A DNA stretch of 64,000 nt from Opitutaceae bacterium (GCA_019634615.1 JAHCAZ010000009.1:1-64000); one strand, 5' to 3'. Shown: positions 1 through 9,239, counted from the first letter of the stretch. The notes: generated from the sequence alone by a model not told the origin. Translations and numbers: made by a program.

Positions 1-153
1 CGCGGCAAACACGGGATCCTGGGCGGCGCCGCGCAGCCACGGCCGCTTCGCGAGAAATACGTTCTCGAAGGCGTCATTCCACATCCGCTTTGTCTCAGCG
101 ATCGATGCCCGGTAATGGTGCCGGCGGAACGGCTTCACGTGATCGCGCTTCAT
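1..153 (-). CDS. Partial small protein of a phage-like cluster
   Basis: The reading frame starts with ATG at 153 and stays open to the window edge, giving 51 visible residues (MKRDHVKPFRRHHYRASIAE...). It is basic at the N-terminus with several His, Arg and Trp residues. I do not recognise the family. Its ATG overlaps the TGA of the upstream gene as ATGA, and the next two genes upstream are joined in the same way, so it belongs to one translationally coupled transcript. The C-terminus lies outside the window. A phage or integrative-element protein is inferred only from its neighbours. Confidence 0.5.
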   Translation of the reverse strand, partial: MKRDHVKPFRRHHYRASIAETKRMWNDAFENVFLAKRPWLRGAAQDPVFAA

Positions 154-425
154 GCCATCGCTCCTTCCCGGTACCAGGCGCGCTCCTCAGATTGCTCCTC
201 GATCGTGCACCGCCGCAGCGCCGCGCCGGCGCCGGGCCAGCCGGCACGTTCGAACTCCGCGGCCAGAGCCAGCACCCCTGCCTCCGTGTACACCGTCTCG
301 CCGCCGATCAGCCGGAAGTGCCGCGGGGAGCCCATCTCCTCCGTGTGCGCTCGGTAGATATCCGTAACGTTGCGACCGATCGCCTGGGCCAGCACGCGGG
401 CCGGGTAGAGCCGTTCCGTGTTCAT
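150..425 (-). CDS. Small phage-like protein, possibly DNA-binding
   Basis: A 91-residue protein starting MNTERLYPARVLAQAIG. The ATG at 425 was chosen because it overlaps the TGA of the preceding muramidase-like gene (ATGA), and the upstream in-frame extension lies inside that gene. The N-terminal 60 residues (ARVLAQAIGRNVTDIYR, then an HFRLIGGETVYTEAGVLALA stretch) have the look of an excisionase- or antirepressor-like winged-helix segment, but I cannot assign a named family. The C-terminus is rich in Glu and Arg. It is followed by another ATGA-coupled gene, as in compact phage operons. Confidence 0.5.
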   Translation of the reverse strand: MNTERLYPARVLAQAIGRNVTDIYRAHTEEMGSPRHFRLIGGETVYTEAGVLALAAEFERAGWPGAGAALRRCTIEEQSEERAWYREGAMA

Positions 426-883
426 TTCCGGAAGGCCTCCATCAGATGTATCACCCGCTTCGCGTAATCGTGCTGCGTCGGCCGGGCCTCGCCGCGGATC
501 GTGGCTCCGATCCCGGCATTCCACGCCAAGGCGGCGTTATAGTAGCTCGCCTCCAGCCCGGCGCGGCGCAGCTGCCGCCGGATGAATTCCAGATGATCCT
601 CGGCCACCCCATCGGCGATCAGGGGATTCCGCAGCGCTTCGACGGGATCGATATTCGTATAGTCGCGCCAGGTCTCCCGCGTGAACTGGTAGGCTGTGAA
701 CTCTCCGTCGATCCCGATCGCCCGCGGGTTATTGCCGGTCTCGATCTCGCGGATCGCGCGCAGGAACCGGTGGTCAGCCTCATTGCGCCCGGCCGCCCGC
801 ACCGTTGCCACCGCCAGGGTGGCGAGGCCCACTGTCAGGAGGGCTGTGGTCCCGTAGCTGAAGGCAGCGTACAGCGTGCTCAT
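422..883 (-). CDS. Lytic transglycosylase/endolysin-like membrane-anchored protein
   Basis: A 153-residue protein with one hydrophobic segment near residues 8-30, suggesting a signal-anchor, followed by a muramidase-type domain. The motif REIETGNNPRAIG (residues 45-57) resembles the E-S/T-x-x-N-P catalytic block of SLT-like lysozymes, with Glu48 the likely acid. AYQFTRETW (64-72) and YYNAALAWNAG near the C-terminus match the later conserved blocks. The ATG at 883 was chosen over one 18 bases upstream because it overlaps the previous gene's stop as ATGA. The likely role is peptidoglycan cleavage in the periplasm, either as a phage lysis protein or as a cell-wall hydrolase of an integrated element. 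The fold assignment is by motif only. Confidence 0.6.
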   Translation of the reverse strand: MSTLYAAFSYGTTALLTVGLATLAVATVRAAGRNEADHRFLRAIREIETGNNPRAIGIDGEFTAYQFTRETWRDYTNIDPVEALRNPLIADGVAEDHLEFIRRQLRRAGLEASYYNAALAWNAGIGATIRGEARPTQHDYAKRVIHLMEAFRK

Positions 884-1149
884 GCCGCCCTCCATTCCCA
901 CTCCAAAGAGCGATTGGACGATGCGGCCGGACTACCCGAGGGGTGATCCAACGCCGCGGCCGGAGCAGGGGCGGCAGTCCCGTTTTCCCGCGGAGAGGTC
1001 GGGCCCTTCAAACCCGCCGCAGAGGCCGCATCGTCCAAGATCGTTTTCGCGCAGGCCGCGCAGCAGCCGTGCGTGGTAAGGCCGTCCTGCTCAGGCAGGC
1101 ACGGCTTGGTACCGAGAAAAACCCCGCAGCGCATGCACACGCGGCGCAT
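880..1149 (-). CDS. Small Cys-rich zinc-ribbon-like protein
   Basis: An 89-residue protein. The first 40 residues contain CMRCGVFLGTKPC followed by THGCCAAC, a Cys-x2-Cys ... Cys-x2-Cys arrangement typical of small zinc ribbons. The rest is Ala/Pro-rich and looks disordered. It is the first gene after the tRNA-Ser on the same strand and heads a chain of ATGA-coupled genes. The zinc-binding role is inferred from cysteine spacing; no family is named. Confidence 0.5.
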   Translation of the reverse strand: MRRVCMRCGVFLGTKPCLPEQDGLTTHGCCAACAKTILDDAASAAGLKGPTSPRENGTAAPAPAAALDHPSGSPAASSNRSLEWEWRAA

Positions 1150-1212
1150 GGTCGGAGGGCTGTTTTTGCTCCCGCCCTGCTCCCGAGTTTCGCAACTCGT
1201 TGCGAGCGAGGC

Positions 1213-1300
<88 letters not shown>

Positions 1301-1435
1301 GGAGTTGCCCGGCTGTCGTGCTTGAAAAGGCACCACAACCTGCGTGCGAAGGGGCAAAGAAGGGCATCCGGACGGCATGGGTCAATGGAAAATCCTTATG
1401 CTGCGGGCCATGGTGATTATTTCGCAAAATGCCAC

Positions 1436-1463
1436 TTGCACGCCCCGGGGGGCTTCCTAACGC
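1436..1463 (+). promoter_or_regulatory. Possible promoter upstream of the nuo operon
   Basis: The 197 bases between the tRNA-Ser and nuoB hold no gene. TTGCAC at 1436-1441 is followed 16 bases later by TAACGC (1458-1463), a weak sigma-70-like pair about 35 bases before the nuoB ATG. No operator or riboswitch is evident. Confidence 0.2.
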
Positions 1464-1497
1464 TGGGCCTGATTTTTTTACGTAATCCGACCAACAC

Positions 1498-2007
1498 ATG
1501 GCTGCGTCACACACCGAATTGGGCTTCAACGGCAAGGTAGAGGGTGAGGTCATTGTTTCGCGCGCCGATGCCGTGATCAATTGGATCCGCACCAACTCCG
1601 TGTGGCCGATGCCCATGGGGCTCGCCTGCTGCGCCATCGAGCTCATGGCCGTCGGCAACGGCCGGTTCGACATCGCCCGCTTCGGCGCCGAGGTCATGCG
1701 CTTTTCGCCGCGCCAGTCCGACTGCATGATCGTCGCCGGCACCGTCACTTACAAAATGGCCCCGCAGGTGCGTCGCATCTACGACCAGATGATGGGACCC
1801 AAGTGGGTCATCGCCATGGGCGCCTGCGCCAGCTCCGGCGGCATGTACCGCAGCTACGCCACCTTGCAGGGCGTCGATCGCATCGTACCGGTCGACGTCT
1901 ACGTCAGCGGCTGCCCGCCGCGCCCCGAGGCGCTGCTGGACGCGTTGATCAAGCTGCAGGAGAAGATCAAACGCGAGCCCGCCGCCAAGAACCTGTTCGT
2001 GGCCTGA
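1498..2007 (+). CDS. nuoB: NADH-quinone oxidoreductase subunit B
   Basis: A 169-residue peripheral-arm subunit of respiratory complex I that carries the terminal 4Fe-4S cluster N2, which hands electrons to quinone. The cluster ligands are visible as the tandem Cys44-Cys45 ([10 protein letters not shown]), Cys110 (MGACASSGG) and Cys139 ([11 protein letters not shown]). Length is normal. It is the first gene of the operon: nuoA, which normally precedes it, is absent, and only the tRNA-Ser and about 200 bases lie upstream. nuoC follows after 29 bases. No Shine-Dalgarno is visible before the ATG. Confidence 0.97.
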   Translation: MAASHTELGFNGKVEGEVIVSRADAVINWIRTNSVWPMPMGLACCAIELMAVGNGRFDIARFGAEVMRFSPRQSDCMIVAGTVTYKMAPQVRRIYDQMMGPKWVIAMGACASSGGMYRSYATLQGVDRIVPVDVYVSGCPPRPEALLDALIKLQEKIKREPAAKNLFVA

Positions 2008-2036
2008 ACGCCCGCCGCCCAACGATTTCCGCCCCC

Positions 2037-2660
2037 ATGCCTGTAGCCTCCCAAGCCGCGACCGCCCTCAAGGCCAAGTTTCCCTCGGCCACCGACCGCG
2101 CCAGCAGCGACCACGCCGCGTGCAACGTCCCGCTGGCCGAGGTCCCCGCGGTCCTGCAATTCCTCCGCGACGAGCAGGGCTTCGACCACCTCGCCGACCT
2201 CACCGCCATCGACTGGGCGGAAGGCGCCTCCCCGCGCTTCACGGTGGTCTACAACCTCTACGCGACCGCCCGCGGCGAATACATCCGCGTCGCTGCCGAC
2301 TGCACCAACGACCTCGAGCCCGCCGCCCCGACCGTGACCCACCTCTGGCCCGGCGCCAACTGGCACGAGCGCGAGTGCTTCGACATGTTCGGCATCACCT
2401 TCGAGGGCCACCCGGATCTCCGCCGCATCCTCATGTGGGACGGCTACCCGTACCACCCGCTGCGCAAGGAGTTCCCGCTCGCCGGCATCGAGACCGTCCT
2501 GCCCGACGCCGAGATCGCCGAGGTGACCAAGACCCCCGTCATCGCCGCCCCCATGGCCGGCGGCCCCTTCGTGGCCTCCCCGGGCGAGATCAACATGGCC
2601 GACGCCGAGCCCAGCGCCAAGGACCAGAGCTGGAACGAGCGGAAACCGAAAACCGACTAA
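2037..2660 (+). CDS. nuoC: NADH-quinone oxidoreductase subunit C
   Basis: A 207-residue 30-kDa subunit of the complex I peripheral arm, separate from NuoD rather than fused to it as in E. coli. The signature runs from about residue 110 to 147 (HERECFDMFGITFEGHPDLR, then a PYHPLRKEFP block). The ATG at 2037 is used because the upstream in-frame extension lies inside nuoB. Residues after about 150 form a tail that looks poorly conserved. It helps shape the quinone-site module with NuoB and NuoD. Confidence 0.95.
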   Translation: MPVASQAATALKAKFPSATDRASSDHAACNVPLAEVPAVLQFLRDEQGFDHLADLTAIDWAEGASPRFTVVYNLYATARGEYIRVAADCTNDLEPAAPTVTHLWPGANWHERECFDMFGITFEGHPDLRRILMWDGYPYHPLRKEFPLAGIETVLPDAEIAEVTKTPVIAAPMAGGPFVASPGEINMADAEPSAKDQSWNERKPKTD

Positions 2661-2678
2661 GCCGCCGCCCCCGACGCC

Positions 2679-3899
2679 ATGGCCACCGAACTTAATATTC
2701 CTGACACCGCCGCCAAGGCCGCCGAGGCCGCGCCCGACCGCATGTCCCTCTCCATGGGACCGTCGCACCCGTCCACGCACGGCGTGCTCCGGCTCCAGAT
2801 GGAACTCGATGGTGAGATCCTCACCAAGTGCGACCCGGTCGTCGGCTACCTGCACCGCGGCGACGAGAAGATCGCCGAGAACATGACCTACAACCAGTTC
2901 GTGCCGTACACGGACCGGTTGGATTACCTGGCGCCCCTCGCGAACAACATGGCCTACGCCATCGCCGTCGAGAAGCTCGCCGGCCTCGAGGTGCCCGCCC
3001 GCTGCCAGGCGATCCGCGTGATCACCGCGGAGATGGCCCGCATCTCGTCCCATCTCATGGGCCTCGGCGCCTTCGGCCTCGACGTCGGCGCGTGGACCGT
3101 CCTCGTCCATTCGCTCAACCAGCGCGAACATCTCTACAAGCTCTTCGAGGAGCTGACCGGCGCCCGCTTCACCACGAGCTACACCCGCATCGGCGGCGTC
3201 TCCCGCGACATCCCCGACGGCTGGCTCGATCGGGTGGGAGGCTTCTGCGACCAGTTCCTGCCCGCGCTGGAGGAGATCCTCTCGCTCCTCACCCGCAACA
3301 AGATCTTCCTCGACCGCACCGTCGGCGTCGGCGTCATCACCAAGGAGGACGCGCTCGCCTACGGTATCACCGGCCCGAACCTGCGCGGCTCCGGCATCGC
3401 CCTCGACCTGCGCAAGGACAAGCCGTACTCCGGCTACGAGCAGTACGAGTTCGACGTACCCGTCGGCTCGAAGGGCGACTCCTACGACCGCTACCTCGTC
3501 CGCGGCGAGGAAATGCGCCAGTCCGTGCGCATCATCCGCCAGGTCATCGCCAAGTTCCCCGGCGGCGACTGGTACGCGAAGGACGCGCGCAAGATCTTCG
3601 CCCCGCCGAAGGACAAGATCCTCACCTCGATGGAGGAGCTCATCCAGAACTTCATGCTGGTGACCGAGGGTCCGCAGATGCCGGCCGGCGAGGTCTATTT
3701 CGAGGCGGAAAACCCGAAGGGCATCCTCGGCTTCTACGTCGTCAGCAAGGGCGGCGGCGTCCCGTGGCGCCTCAAGATCCGCTCCCCCTCGTTCTGCAAC
3801 CTTTCCATCCTCCCAAAGATCTGCACCGGCATCCTCATCTCCGACGTCGTGACCCTGCTCGGGTCGCTCGATTTCGTGATGGGCGAGTGTGATCGGTAA
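2679..3899 (+). CDS. nuoD: NADH-quinone oxidoreductase subunit D
   Basis: The 406-residue 49-kDa subunit, which forms the quinone-binding chamber with NuoB. It contains GPSHPSTHG (residues 27-35) and YLHRGDEK (57-64), the two hallmark blocks of the family, and ends in GECDR, the usual C-terminus. Length is typical for an unfused NuoD. It lies 18 bases after nuoC and 12 before nuoE. It is related to the large subunit of [NiFe] hydrogenases but lacks the four metal-binding cysteines, as expected. Confidence 0.97.
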   Translation: MATELNIPDTAAKAAEAAPDRMSLSMGPSHPSTHGVLRLQMELDGEILTKCDPVVGYLHRGDEKIAENMTYNQFVPYTDRLDYLAPLANNMAYAIAVEKLAGLEVPARCQAIRVITAEMARISSHLMGLGAFGLDVGAWTVLVHSLNQREHLYKLFEELTGARFTTSYTRIGGVSRDIPDGWLDRVGGFCDQFLPALEEILSLLTRNKIFLDRTVGVGVITKEDALAYGITGPNLRGSGIALDLRKDKPYSGYEQYEFDVPVGSKGDSYDRYLVRGEEMRQSVRIIRQVIAKFPGGDWYAKDARKIFAPPKDKILTSMEELIQNFMLVTEGPQMPAGEVYFEAENPKGILGFYVVSKGGGVPWRLKIRSPSFCNLSILPKICTGILISDVVTLLGSLDFVMGECDR

Positions 3900-3911
3900 T
3901 TTTCCGTCCGC

Positions 3912-4400
3912 ATGAATCTCCAGCCCGCCACCCTCACCAAGATCGACGAGGTCATCACGCACTACCCCGTCAAGCGCAGCGCCACGCTGCCGCTGTTGCA
4001 CCTCATCCAGGAGGATGTGGGCTACATCCCGGAGGAGGCCATCACGTGGATCGCCGAGAAGCTCTCGATCGAGCCGATCAACGTGTACGAGGTCGTGACC
4101 TTCTACCCGATGTTCCGCCGCAAGCCGATCGGCCGCCGCCACATCAAGGTCTGCCGCACGCTTTCCTGCGCGCTCATGGGCGGGTACAAGACCTGCGAGA
4201 CCTTCGAAAAAGAATTCGGCACCAAGCTCGGCGAGACCTCCGCCGACGGCGAGGTCACGATCGAGTTCGTCGAGTGCCTCGCCAGCTGCGGCACCGCCCC
4301 GGTCGTCCTCATCGACGACGACCTCCACGAGAAGGTCGACTGCGCCAAGGCCAAGCAGCTCGCCGACCAGATCAAAAAGGAAGCCGCCAAACGCGGTTGA
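3912..4400 (+). CDS. nuoE: NADH-quinone oxidoreductase subunit E
   Basis: The 162-residue 24-kDa subunit with a thioredoxin-like 2Fe-2S domain (cluster N1a) next to the FMN-containing NuoF. Ligand cysteines are seen at 81 and 86 (KVCRTLSCALMGG) and 122 and 126 (VECLASCGTAP). The N-terminal helical region (residues 1-70, VVTFYPMF) matches the family. The gene sits between nuoD and nuoF, all in the same direction. Confidence 0.96.
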   Translation: MNLQPATLTKIDEVITHYPVKRSATLPLLHLIQEDVGYIPEEAITWIAEKLSIEPINVYEVVTFYPMFRRKPIGRRHIKVCRTLSCALMGGYKTCETFEKEFGTKLGETSADGEVTIEFVECLASCGTAPVVLIDDDLHEKVDCAKAKQLADQIKKEAAKRG

Positions 4401-4437
4401 GCTGCCCGCAACCCGCCATCGCCAATCCGATTTTTCA

Positions 4438-5796
4438 ATGCCCGCTCCCGAACAACGTCGCATCATCTTCAAGCACATCGACGAGCCCGGTTACTCGAAC
4501 GATCTCGCGTGCTACGTGAAGCATGGCGGTTACGAGATCCTGAAGAAAGCCGTCACCCGCAAGCCCGAGGAGCTCATCGACGAGGTCAAGAAGTCCGGCC
4601 TCCGCGGCCGCGGCGGCGCCGGTTTCCCCTGCGGCGTCAAGTGGGGCCTCGTTGACCGCAAGAGCGGCAAGCCGATCTACCTCATCGTCAACGCCGACGA
4701 GTCCGAGCCCGGCACGTTCAAAGACCGCTACATCATCCACCAGGACCCCCACCAGCTCATCGAGGGCACGATGATCTCCTGTTTCGCGAACAATGTGAAG
4801 CAGGCCTACATCTACATCCGCGGCGAGTTCCCGCACGGCGCCCGCATCCTCGAGAAAGCGATCCAGGAGGCGCGCGACGCCGGCTTCGTCGGCAAGAACA
4901 TTTGCGGCACGGGTTACAGCTGCGACATCTTCGTCCACCGCGGCGCCGGCGCCTACATCTGCGGTGAGGAGACCGGCCTCATCGAGTCCCTCGAGGGCAA
5001 GCGCGCCAACCCGCGCATCAAGCCGCCGTATTTCCCCGCGGTGCTCGGCCTCTACCAGTGCCCGACGATCGTCAACAACGTCGAGACCCTCTGCCATGTG
5101 AAGTACATCGCCGAGGTCGGCGGTGAAGCGTTCGCGAAGATCGGCACGCCCAACAACACTGGCACCCGCATCTTCTGCGTCTCCGGCCACGTGCAGCGCC
5201 CGGGCTACTACGAGTTCCCCTGCGGCACGATCACACTGGGCCAGTTGCTCAACGACGTCTGCGGCGGACCGCTCCCGGGCCGCAAGTTCAAGGCCGTCAT
5301 CCCCGGCGGCTCGTCGGCCAAGATCCTGAAGTTCGGCGAGCGCTTCAAGGGCAAGCGCAAGGTCGGCGCCGACATGGTCGACTACGACTGGGGCGTCGAG
5401 GACGTGCCCATGGACTTCGACTCGCTCGGCATGATCGGCACCATGGGCGGCTCCGGCGGCGTCATCGTCATGGATGACTCCGTCAACATGGTCGAGGCCC
5501 TCGCCAACATCAACGCGTTCTACTCCCACGAAAGCTGCGGCCAGTGCACGCCCTGCCGCGAGGGTTCGCTGTGGATGAAGAAGATCACCACCCGCATGGT
5601 CCACGGCCAGGCGCGCACTGAGGACGCCGCCCTCCTCAAGGGCGTCGCCGACCAGATCCCCGGCCGCACGATCTGCGCCTTCGGCGAGGCCTGCTCCTGG
5701 CCGACCCAGAGCTTCCTCGCGAAGTTCGGCGACGAGTTCCAGGGCTACGCCGCCGCCAAGCCCACCAAGCCCGCGCCCGCGGTGCCGCTCATCTGA
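4438..5796 (+). CDS. nuoF: NADH-quinone oxidoreductase subunit F (NADH/FMN-binding)
   Basis: The 452-residue 51-kDa subunit that oxidises NADH and passes electrons to FMN and cluster N3. It contains the glycine-rich SGLRGRGGAGFPCGVKWG block (53-70), NADESEPGTFKDR (85-97), the NADH-binding GAGAYICGEETGLIESLEG block, and ESCGQCTPCREG with Cys367, Cys370 and Cys373. A fourth cluster cysteine follows about 40 residues later. Length matches the family. nuoG starts 8 bases downstream. Confidence 0.97.
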   Translation: MPAPEQRRIIFKHIDEPGYSNDLACYVKHGGYEILKKAVTRKPEELIDEVKKSGLRGRGGAGFPCGVKWGLVDRKSGKPIYLIVNADESEPGTFKDRYIIHQDPHQLIEGTMISCFANNVKQAYIYIRGEFPHGARILEKAIQEARDAGFVGKNICGTGYSCDIFVHRGAGAYICGEETGLIESLEGKRANPRIKPPYFPAVLGLYQCPTIVNNVETLCHVKYIAEVGGEAFAKIGTPNNTGTRIFCVSGHVQRPGYYEFPCGTITLGQLLNDVCGGPLPGRKFKAVIPGGSSAKILKFGERFKGKRKVGADMVDYDWGVEDVPMDFDSLGMIGTMGGSGGVIVMDDSVNMVEALANINAFYSHESCGQCTPCREGSLWMKKITTRMVHGQARTEDAALLKGVADQIPGRTICAFGEACSWPTQSFLAKFGDEFQGYAAAKPTKPAPAVPLI

Positions 5797-5804
5797 TTCT
5801 CGCA

Positions 5805-7499
5805 ATGTCCATCGCCCCCGCCAAACCCGACCTCGTCACCGTCAACATCGACGGCAAGGAGATCGCCGTGCCGAAGGGCACCAACGTGATCGAGGCCGCC
5901 CGCCTCGTGAACGTCGACGTGCCGCACTTCTGCTACCACCCGAAGCTCACGGTCGCCGGCAATTGCCGCATGTGCCTGGTCGAGATGGGCATGCCCGCCG
6001 TCGATCCGGCCACCAAGGCGCCGATCATGGACCCCGCCTCGGGCAAGCCGAAGATCAACTGGATCCCGCGCCCGCAGATCGGCTGCGGCACCAACGTCTC
6101 GCCGGGCATGCACATCCGCACCACGTCCCAGATGGTGAAGGATGCCCGCGAGGGCGTGATGGAGTTCCTCCTCATCAACCACCCGCTCGACTGCCCGATC
6201 TGCGACCAGGCGGGCGAGTGCATGCTGCAGGAGCAGGCCACCGGCTACGGCCGTGGCTACTCGCGCTTCATCGAGCAGAAGAACGTGAAGCCGAAGCGCA
6301 CCCAGCTCGGGCCGCGCGTCATGCTCGACGACGAGCGCTGCATCCTCTGCTCGCGCTGCATCCGCTTCAGCAAGGAGATCGCCAAGGACGACGTCCTTGG
6401 CTTCATCGACCGCGGCAGCTACAGCACGCTCACGTGCTACCCGGGCAAGGAGCTCAAGAACAACTACTCGCTCAACACGGTCGACATCTGCCCCGTCGGC
6501 GCGCTCACCAGCACCGACTTCCGCTTCAAGATGCGCGTCTGGTTCCTCAAGCAGACGAACAGCATCGACCCCGAGTCCAGCGTCGGCGCCAACACCGTCG
6601 TCTGGTCCCGCGAGGGCGTCATCTACCGCATCACCCCGCGCCGCAACGACGCGGTGAACGACACGTGGATGACCGACTCCGGCCGCGCCCTCTACAAGGC
6701 GGTCCAGGCTCCCGACCGCCTCACCGCGGCGAAGGTCGACGGCACCGACAGCACGGTCGACATGGCGGTCAATGCCGCGAAGGGCATCTTCACCGCCAAC
6801 GCTGGCGCTATCGCCGTCGTCGGCTCCGGCCGCAGCTCCGTCGAGGAGCAGTATCTCACGAAGCAGCTCGCCGCCGCGCTCAAGGCCGGCACGCATCTGG
6901 TCAGCCGGGTGGGGGAGGGTGACAAGCTCCTCCTCTCCGCCGACCGCAACCCGAACGTCCGCGGAGCGCTCGTCACCGGCCTGATCGCCGCGCTGCCGTC
7001 CGCCCAGCTCTCCGCCCTCGGCGCCGCGATCGACGCCGGCCAGGTCAAGGCGGTCGTGTCCGTGGGCGAGGATCTCGCCGCCGCGGGCCTCACCGCCGCG
7101 CAGCTCGCCAAGGTCGCCATCGTGTATCTCGGCACCCACGCCAACGCCACCAGTGCTGCGGCCAAGGTCGTCATCCCGACGCTGCACCCCTTCGAGAAGA
7201 ACGGCGCCTTCGTGAACCAGCAGTTCCGCCTGCAGAAATTCCTCAAGGCCGTTCCCGGCCCGGTCGGCGCGACGGATGACCTCGCGGTCCTCGCCCGCCT
7301 CGTCACCGCTGCCGGCGGTTCCGCCCCGGCCGATCACGCGGGCGTCTGGTCCGCCCTCGCCGCCGCCGTCCCGGCGCTGGCCGGCGTGGCCTTCGCGAAG
7401 ATCCCCGACACCGGCCTCGCGCTCGACGCCGCGCCCTACGCCGCGCTGCCGTTCGTCGAGGGTGAGACGCTGCACTTCAAGCCCGTCGCCGCGAAATGA
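5805..7499 (+). CDS. nuoG: NADH-quinone oxidoreductase subunit G (short form)
   Basis: The 564-residue 75-kDa subunit. The N-terminal ferredoxin domain has Cys43, Cys54, Cys57 and Cys94 (2Fe-2S). His126, Cys130, Cys133 and Cys139 fit the His-Cys3 cluster N5. Cys179, Cys182 and Cys185, with a later VDICPVGAL cysteine, fit N4. The C-terminal part is a shortened molybdopterin-oxidoreductase-like domain rich in Ala, so the protein is much smaller than E. coli NuoG (about 900 residues), and the extra N7 ligands are not evident. Its TGA overlaps the nuoH ATG. Confidence 0.95.
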   Translation: MSIAPAKPDLVTVNIDGKEIAVPKGTNVIEAARLVNVDVPHFCYHPKLTVAGNCRMCLVEMGMPAVDPATKAPIMDPASGKPKINWIPRPQIGCGTNVSPGMHIRTTSQMVKDAREGVMEFLLINHPLDCPICDQAGECMLQEQATGYGRGYSRFIEQKNVKPKRTQLGPRVMLDDERCILCSRCIRFSKEIAKDDVLGFIDRGSYSTLTCYPGKELKNNYSLNTVDICPVGALTSTDFRFKMRVWFLKQTNSIDPESSVGANTVVWSREGVIYRITPRRNDAVNDTWMTDSGRALYKAVQAPDRLTAAKVDGTDSTVDMAVNAAKGIFTANAGAIAVVGSGRSSVEEQYLTKQLAAALKAGTHLVSRVGEGDKLLLSADRNPNVRGALVTGLIAALPSAQLSALGAAIDAGQVKAVVSVGEDLAAAGLTAAQLAKVAIVYLGTHANATSAAAKVVIPTLHPFEKNGAFVNQQFRLQKFLKAVPGPVGATDDLAVLARLVTAAGGSAPADHAGVWSALAAAVPALAGVAFAKIPDTGLALDAAPYAALPFVEGETLHFKPVAAK

Positions 7500-8683
7500 T
7501 CCCGACTGTCGTCAACGCCATGGCCGACTTCTTCTTCAACCTCCCGCCGCTCGTGCAGGGCATCCTGAAGGGCCTCGCGGTCATCTGCGTGATCTTCCCG
7601 ATCGCCGGCGTCTGCTCGATGGCCGAGCGCAAGGTCGCGGCCTGGGTGCAGGACCGCCCCGGTCCCAACCGCGCCATCGTGCCGTGGTTCGCGTGGATTC
7701 CCTTCCTCGGCCGCTTCCTGCAGCGCCTGGGCCTTTTCCACGTCATGGCCGACGGCGGCAAGATGCTGTTCAAGGAGGACTCGCTCCCCGGCCACGTCCG
7801 CAAGGCCTACTTCATCTTCGCGCCCATCGCGGCGATGATCCCGGCGCTCACGACCGTCACGGTCGTGCCCTTCGGCGCCTACATCGCGGCCAACGGTGGC
7901 ATCGTCCCGCTTGCGCTGGCCCCGCTTGATGTCGGCATCCTCGCCGTCTTCGCGGTCGCCTCGCTCGGCGTGTACTCGCTGATCCTCGCCGGCTGGGCCT
8001 CGAACTCCAAGTATCCGGCTCTCGGCAGCGTGCGCGCCTCGGCGCAGCTCATCTCCTACGAGCTGTCGATGACCCTCTCGGTCCTGCCCGTCTTCCTCTG
8101 GATCAACTCCCCCGGCATGGAGGCCTCGCTCGGCTTCGCCCGCGTGGTCGAGTTCCAGAGCCAGCCCGGCTTCTGGGGCGGCATGTGGTTCATCTTCTTG
8201 ATGCCGGTCTCGGCCTTCATCTACATGGTCGCACTCTACGCCGAGACCAACCGCCAGCCGTTCGACACGATCGAGTCGGAGGCCGACCTCGTCGGCAGCT
8301 TCCACACCGAGTACGGCGCCTTCAAGTGGGGCCTGTTCTTCGTGGCCGAGTACTCGCACATGATCGTCGGCTCGGCCGTCTTCACGCTCCTCTTCCTCGG
8401 CGGCTGGAATCCGCTGCCGTGGGTGTCACTCGCCACCTGGGTGGGCTGGGTCCACGACCTCACCGGCTGGGCCTGGCTCGTGCATCCGCTGGCCGTCGGC
8501 CTGTTCTCGATCGCCATCTTCCTCGTGAAGGTGCTGATCCTGATCTTCGTCTTCATGTGGGTGCGCTGGACCGTCCCGCGGTTCCGCTACGACCAGGTCA
8601 TGAAGCTCGGCTGGCAGAAGCTCCTCCCGCTCGCGATCGGCAACCTGCTCTTTTACGCGATCGCCATCGCGCTGATCGACTAA
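7496..8683 (+). CDS. nuoH: NADH-quinone oxidoreductase subunit H
   Basis: A 395-residue membrane subunit that connects the peripheral arm to the proton-pumping arm and forms the entrance to the quinone tunnel. It has multiple hydrophobic helices, the MAERKVAAWVQDRPGPNR loop after the first helix, and the FDTIESEADLVGSFHTEYG loop, both family signatures. The ATG at 7496 overlaps the nuoG stop (ATGA), and MADFFFN a few codons later is an alternative start. Length is slightly above average owing to extra loops. Confidence 0.96.
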   Translation: MIPTVVNAMADFFFNLPPLVQGILKGLAVICVIFPIAGVCSMAERKVAAWVQDRPGPNRAIVPWFAWIPFLGRFLQRLGLFHVMADGGKMLFKEDSLPGHVRKAYFIFAPIAAMIPALTTVTVVPFGAYIAANGGIVPLALAPLDVGILAVFAVASLGVYSLILAGWASNSKYPALGSVRASAQLISYELSMTLSVLPVFLWINSPGMEASLGFARVVEFQSQPGFWGGMWFIFLMPVSAFIYMVALYAETNRQPFDTIESEADLVGSFHTEYGAFKWGLFFVAEYSHMIVGSAVFTLLFLGGWNPLPWVSLATWVGWVHDLTGWAWLVHPLAVGLFSIAIFLVKVLILIFVFMWVRWTVPRFRYDQVMKLGWQKLLPLAIGNLLFYAIAIALID

Positions 8684-8696
8684 CCTTTCCCGCCCA

Positions 8697-9236
8697 ATGG
8701 CCGTCATCACCGTCGAACGCAAACCGCTCACCTTCGCCGAGCGCACCTACATCCCCCAGATCCTGGGCGGGTTGTGGATCACGCTGCGGCACCTGGTGCG
8801 CAAGAAGCAGACGCTCGAGTATCCCGAGCAGCGTCCGGCCATCCCGCCCGGTTACCGCGGCGTGCCGACGCTCGTCAAGGACCCCCACGGACGCGAGAAG
8901 TGCGTCTCCTGCCAGCTCTGCGAATTCGTCTGCCCGCCGAAAGCCATCCGCATCACCCCCGGCGAGATCGCGGCCGACGCTCCGACGGCGCACGTCGAGA
9001 AGGCCCCGCAGGCCTTCGAGATCGACATGCTGCGCTGCATCTACTGCGGCCTGTGCCAGGAGGTCTGCCCAGAGGAGGCCATCTTCCTGCAGAACCAGTT
9101 CTCCATGTCGGGCTACACCCGCGCCGAGATGGTCAACGACAAGACCCGCCTCTACGAACTCGGCGGCACGCTGCCCGACCAGCACTACAAATGGGACAAG
9201 AAAAAGGCCGCGGCCGAGCACGGCAACGCCCACTGA
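8697..9236 (+). CDS. nuoI: NADH-quinone oxidoreductase subunit I
   Basis: A 179-residue peripheral subunit with two 4Fe-4S clusters (N6a and N6b), bridging NuoG and NuoB. Two ferredoxin motifs are intact: CVSCQLCEFVCP (Cys69, 72, 75, 79) and CIYCGLCQEVCP (Cys114, 117, 120, 124). The N-terminal segment resembles the amphipathic helices that lie on the membrane. It is 13 bases after nuoH and 3 before nuoJ. Confidence 0.97.
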   Translation: MAVITVERKPLTFAERTYIPQILGGLWITLRHLVRKKQTLEYPEQRPAIPPGYRGVPTLVKDPHGREKCVSCQLCEFVCPPKAIRITPGEIAADAPTAHVEKAPQAFEIDMLRCIYCGLCQEVCPEEAIFLQNQFSMSGYTRAEMVNDKTRLYELGGTLPDQHYKWDKKKAAAEHGNAH

Positions 9237-9239
9237 GCC

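Noticed and set aside
1899..4478. An 859-codon minus-strand open frame
   Set aside because: Shadow of nuoB to nuoE, which have intact metal-cluster motifs on the plus strand.
5805..7499. Frameshift or truncation of nuoG
   Set aside because: The frame ends exactly at the nuoH start with an ATGA overlap, and no continuing molybdopterin-domain sequence appears in other frames, so it is a naturally short form.
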